Shown: positions 13,222 through 15,955 of the stretch, piece by piece
Layout of the letters: every line of letters begins with the position of its first letter
Numbering within the stretch: the stretch's first letter is position 1
Assembly: GCA_900554205.1 (NCBI GenBank)
Contig: USGM01000080.1
Location: 1 to 15,955, forward strand
DNA from: an uncultured Lachnospiraceae bacterium
GTDB taxonomy: Bacteria > Bacillota > Clostridia > Lachnospirales > Lachnospiraceae
DNA length: 15,955 bases
Direction: 5' to 3'
Notes under the pieces: generated by a model
Databases searched by the model: none
Told to the model about the DNA's origin: nothing
What the model saw: only the letters and a program-made list of their open reading frames with translations
Position numbers and translations under genes: made by a program

Positions 13222-15286
13222 TCACCCAGACGCTCATCTCGCCCTCTCCGCGGTTATTCCATGCATAATAGGGGACAAAGGTCAATGTCACCTCTGTCGA
13301 AGCCGCGGGAGCGTAGTCTGCGTACAAGCTCTCCTTGTCTGTAGTCTCCTCCAGTCTCCTGCCCGGCACCTTCAATATCCACATCTCATGTCCGAGTTCA
13401 CTGCTCTTTTCCACACCGACTGCCTTGTCTATCCCCATCGCGCACAGCTTTTCCGTATCGACCCGCAGAAGATGCAGGTTCTTTCCGTTGTCAATCTCCT
13501 CCATACAATAGCACACCGGTCCTCTCATAAAAGCAAGCCTTCCGGCATCCTCACGCACTTTTGTATTTGCGGTCAGGCAGCGCACCTCCATCGGGAAATC
13601 CAGCTCGACCGTGTCTCCGTCCTTCCATGTGCCCGTCAGATACAGATAGCCCTTCTCCGTGCGCTCCTGCACCTCTGCCGCCGTAACAGCCCTGTGGCTC
13701 CGGCACCAGCCCGGAATGCGGAAAGCAAGCGTTCCCTCAGCGGCTTTTTCCGTATGTACCGTAACCTTCGCGCTTCCGTTCCACGGGAAGCCGCTCTCCA
13801 GCTTCAGATCGACTGCTGTCCCATTTATGGTACAGTTCAGTGTGCTTCCCACATAGAGATGCGTGTAGATGGTGTCCGCGCTCTGGGTGTAGACATATGC
13901 GCCGATCGAGCTGACGATTCTCGCAATGTTGGGCGGACAGCACGCGCAGCCGAACCATTTCTGCCGTACCGCCTTCACATGACGCTTTCTCTCATCCCTC
14001 TCGCACGCCTCCGGAACAACCTCAAGCGGATTCACATAGAAGAAGCTCTTTCCGTCTAGCGCCATTCCGGCAAGCACTGTATTGTAAAGCGCCTGCTCCA
14101 TCACATCCGCATAGTTGCTGTCCGCCTCGATCTCCAGCATTCTTCTCGCAAAGAAAGCAAGACCGATTGCCGCACAGGTCTCGGAATACGCCGTGTCGTT
14201 GGGAAGATCATACGCAAAGGAAAATGCCTCCCCGAGATGTGTTGCGCCGATGCCGCCCGTGACATAGAGCTTCCTCTGCACCATATCCTTCCAGAGTCTC
14301 CGGCAGGCGGCAAACATTTCCTCATCCCCCGTCAGTCTTGCAACATCCGCCATGCCGCTGTAAAGGTAGACCGCACGCACCGCGTGTCCCGTCGCCTCCG
14401 TCTGCTCCCGGACGGGGAGATGTGCCTGATGATACCAGTGTCTGAGTTCCTTCGGGTCGGGCGCTTTGTACGGTCTTCCGTCGTGCTCCGCGCGCTCCTT
14501 CTCCTCAAGGTCGAAATAATACGGCTTCGTTCCCCTCATATCAAGAAAGAATTTGCTAAGCTCCAGATACTTCTTCTCGCCGGTCAGCTCATACAGCTTT
14601 GCGAGTGCCATCTCTGCGATCTCATGTCCGGGATAGCCCTTACACTGTCCGTCCTCCGGTCCGAATTTTTCAGCGACAAAGTCCGCAAATCTCTCCGCCG
14701 CTTTCAGAAGCTTATCCTTGCCGGTCGCCTGATAATAGGCAACCGCTCCCTCAAGCAAATGTCCGAGACAGTAGAGTTCATGGTGATCTCTGAGGTTGGT
14801 GAAAATGCGATCCATGCCGTTGATAATATAGTATGTGTCCAGATAGCCGTTCTCCGCCTGTGCCGCACAGACGATGTCGATCGCCTCATCCGCAGTCTTC
14901 TCAAGTTCGGGATCGGGATGGTTGATCAGGGAATAACCAACCGCCTCGATCCACTTTGAAAAGTCGCTGTCCTGAAAGACAAAGCCATAGAATTTATCCG
15001 GGTCAGGATTCTTCGGGTCCTCGGGCAGCGCCTCAAAGCCGCGGAAGGTGTAGGCAGGCTCCACAAAGCCTTCGCCCTCCGCTTTCTTCCGGTGCATCAT
15101 TTTCCCTGCAACCTTAAAATTCCGCATACAGTAGCTCGGCGCGGCATCCGGCACTCTGTCGTTGAGCGCTTCCCACTGATAGGGGATCACCTCCTGCCGC
15201 ACAAGTTCCTGCTCCCTGCCCCAAAATTCATCTGTAATCTGCACCTGTTTTAAGTCCAACGGACTGCTGAAATCCTTCCGATTCAT
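13214..15286 (-). CDS. GH127 beta-L-arabinofuranosidase family protein
   Basis: A 690-residue protein without signal peptide, so cytoplasmic. It matches the GH127 (formerly DUF1680) family, whose type member HypBA1 removes beta-L-arabinofuranose using a Zn-bound cysteine nucleophile. The active-site set is present with family spacing: Glu353 (HLGEAFSF), Glu369 and Cys371 (YSETCAAIG), and Cys449-Cys450 (GCACCPPNIAR). These correspond to HypBA1 Glu322, Glu338, Cys340, Cys417 and Cys418. The N-terminal (alpha/alpha)6 barrel is followed from about residue 460 by beta-sandwich sequence. GGAGG 6 nt before the ATG at 15286 decides the start, 16 nt after the upstream Rpn-like gene, although the frame stays open for 24 more codons. 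It would supply L-arabinose to catabolism. GH146-like or other specificities within the clan cannot be excluded. Confidence 0.92.
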   Translation of the reverse strand: MNRKDFSSPLDLKQVQITDEFWGREQELVRQEVIPYQWEALNDRVPDAAPSYCMRNFKVAGKMMHRKKAEGEGFVEPAYTFRGFEALPEDPKNPDPDKFYGFVFQDSDFSKWIEAVGYSLINHPDPELEKTADEAIDIVCAAQAENGYLDTYYIINGMDRIFTNLRDHHELYCLGHLLEGAVAYYQATGKDKLLKAAERFADFVAEKFGPEDGQCKGYPGHEIAEMALAKLYELTGEKKYLELSKFFLDMRGTKPYYFDLEEKERAEHDGRPYKAPDPKELRHWYHQAHLPVREQTEATGHAVRAVYLYSGMADVARLTGDEEMFAACRRLWKDMVQRKLYVTGGIGATHLGEAFSFAYDLPNDTAYSETCAAIGLAFFARRMLEIEADSNYADVMEQALYNTVLAGMALDGKSFFYVNPLEVVPEACERDERKRHVKAVRQKWFGCACCPPNIARIVSSIGAYVYTQSADTIYTHLYVGSTLNCTINGTAVDLKLESGFPWNGSAKVTVHTEKAAEGTLAFRIPGWCRSHRAVTAAEVQERTEKGYLYLTGTWKDGDTVELDFPMEVRCLTANTKVREDAGRLAFMRGPVCYCMEEIDNGKNLHLLRVDTEKLCAMGIDKAVGVEKSSELGHEMWILKVPGRRLEETTDKESLYADYAPAASTEVTLTFVPYYAWNNRGEGEMSVWVRE

Positions 15287-15293
15287 CTTTTCC

Positions 15294-15309
15294 CTCCATT
15301 CTTCATTCC
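15294..15309. repeat. 16-bp direct repeat, copy 1 (gene junction)
   Basis: CTCCATTCTTCATTCC spans the stop of the Rpn-like gene and the ribosome binding region of GH127. An identical copy lies at 15535-15550 inside the Rpn-like gene. Confidence 0.8.
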
Positions 15310-15955
15310 GCCAGCCATTGTTCCACGACTTCCACTTTTTCCTCGAGTACCTGTGCAATCTGTTCTGTCGGCATATTTATGGCCTTCAGATTTATGGCGG
15401 CAGCTCTCCTGCCCTCGGTTCTTCCTTCACTCAAGCCCTCACGCCGCCCTCTGTCTAGTCCCTCGCTCAGGCCCGCTGCCCTGCCCTCTTCCCTGACGTC
15501 ATCATCATGCAATAACTCTTTCATGTACTCGGTCCTCCATTCTTCATTCCTCCGGGCTCTGCCTACGGCTTCGTCAATCTTGCGCGTCAGCGCACTCTCG
15601 GCTCTTCCCGTCCTGATATAATCATACAACTCCTGCAAATGCTCCGGCACTTCTTCGGTGCTGCTGACACAATTATAGAATATCTTCTCCGTGCCATCCC
15701 GCAGGCACAGCTCCTGATTCTCCTCACAGCGATTCTGAAAAGAATACTTCACATACCCCAGTCCAAAGGGATCAAAGGTACAGATAAACAGCACCTTTCC
15801 CTCCGGCAGCTCCCGGTAAGATCTCCCTTTGTCCAGATGATCCATGTCCATCGCCGCCTGATAAAACCGGCTTCTCCTTGGCAGCTCCAGCTTCTCCACC
15901 GCCTGATGATTCAGGTTCTGCATCTCCGCATCATAGATGTGGTACTGGTCCTTCG
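15303..15955 (-). CDS. Rpn/TIGR01784-type PD-(D/E)XK family protein (5' end beyond window)
   Basis: The C-terminal 217 codons of a PD-(D/E)XK family protein. The frame is open to the right edge, so the internal ATG at 15923 is not the start. Codons just before it read YHIYDAEMQN, which is the family's second catalytic segment (D-x-E-x-Q). Other family marks are FYQAAMDMDHLDKGRSYREL, VLFICTFDPFGLG and LRDGTEKIFYN. The C-terminal tail has repeated Gly-Arg-x-Glu-Gly units (EGRAAGLSEGLDRGRREG) and a final helical NMPTEQIAQVLEEKVEVVEQWL segment, typical of the family. Members are annotated as Rpn recombination-promoting nucleases or transposase-like proteins and are often multi-copy and lineage-variable. 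It precedes GH127 by 16 nt on the same strand, but no functional link is evident. Confidence 0.85.
   Translation of the reverse strand, partial: KDQYHIYDAEMQNLNHQAVEKLELPRRSRFYQAAMDMDHLDKGRSYRELPEGKVLFICTFDPFGLGYVKYSFQNRCEENQELCLRDGTEKIFYNCVSSTEEVPEHLQELYDYIRTGRAESALTRKIDEAVGRARRNEEWRTEYMKELLHDDDVREEGRAAGLSEGLDRGRREGLSEGRTEGRRAAAINLKAINMPTEQIAQVLEEKVEVVEQWLAE
15535..15550. repeat. 16-bp direct repeat, copy 2 (inside the Rpn-like gene)
   Basis: Identical to 15294-15309, 241 nt away in the same orientation. Here it encodes RNEEWR in the Rpn-like protein. Deletion between the copies would remove most of the protein's C-terminal tail. Confidence 0.8.

Noticed and set aside
14237..14959. 240-codon plus-strand open frame opposite GH127
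   Set aside because: It overlaps the catalytic barrel of GH127 on the other strand and has no motif or ribosome binding site of note.
15287..15358. N-terminal extension of GH127 starting at 15358
   Set aside because: It would overlap the Rpn-like gene, and a strong GGAGG lies 6 nt before the ATG at 15286, where family similarity begins.
1..15955. Search for tRNA, rRNA, CRISPR arrays, insertion sequences, prophage and defence modules
   Set aside because: No regularly spaced repeats, no transposase or integrase, and no RNA gene patterns were seen. The Rpn-like protein alone is not evidence for a defence island.

Overview
The window looks like a chromosomal segment of a plant-polysaccharide-degrading Clostridia bacterium, most likely Lachnospiraceae. 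This is an inference from moderate GC, strong AGGAGG-type ribosome binding sites 6-9 nt before nearly every start, and the gene content: a GH5 lipoprotein, GH127, DUF4867, a cytidylate-kinase-like protein and a TIGR01784/Rpn-type gene. No RNA gene, insertion sequence, CRISPR array or replication origin was seen. All genes but one are on the minus strand, and no gene-free stretch exceeds about 225 nt.

From the right edge leftward. (1) 15955-13214: the end of a PD-(D/E)XK (Rpn/TIGR01784-like) protein, then 16 nt later a cytoplasmic GH127 beta-L-arabinofuranosidase-like enzyme. (2) 13200-12181, plus strand: a LacI-family regulator convergent with GH127. Its stop codon and that of GH127 sit in the two arms of one inverted repeat. 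(3) 11957-8230: an operon diverging from the regulator, with xylulokinase (xylB), a DUF4867 protein and an L-fucose/L-arabinose-isomerase-family enzyme. Overlapping back-to-back promoters and a 10-bp palindrome lie between the regulator and xylB. (4) 8040-6697: a MATE efflux transporter with its own candidate promoter. (5) 6599-4116: a two-TM hypothetical protein, an ArsB/NhaD-SLC13-type permease and a cytidylate-kinase-like protein, read from a near-consensus promoter and closed by a strong hairpin terminator. (6) 4033-2750: a surface-anchored GH5 (GH5_4-like) endoglucanase lipoprotein. (7) 2554 to the left edge: a heterodimeric ABC exporter. The first half has a degenerate ATP site, the second half is cut by the window edge, and the pair follows a structured leader.

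How the genes may work together: GH5 would cut beta-glucan, xyloglucan or xylan outside the cell and GH127 would release L-arabinose inside it. The LacI-controlled cassette would turn an aldopentose into a ketopentose (isomerase, perhaps helped by DUF4867) and phosphorylate it (XylB). The kinase closely resembles true D-xylulokinases, yet its partner is a FucI-family protein and not XylA, so the sugar substrate is open. This three-gene cassette is the best candidate for undescribed biology here. The structured leader of the ABC exporter operon is second.
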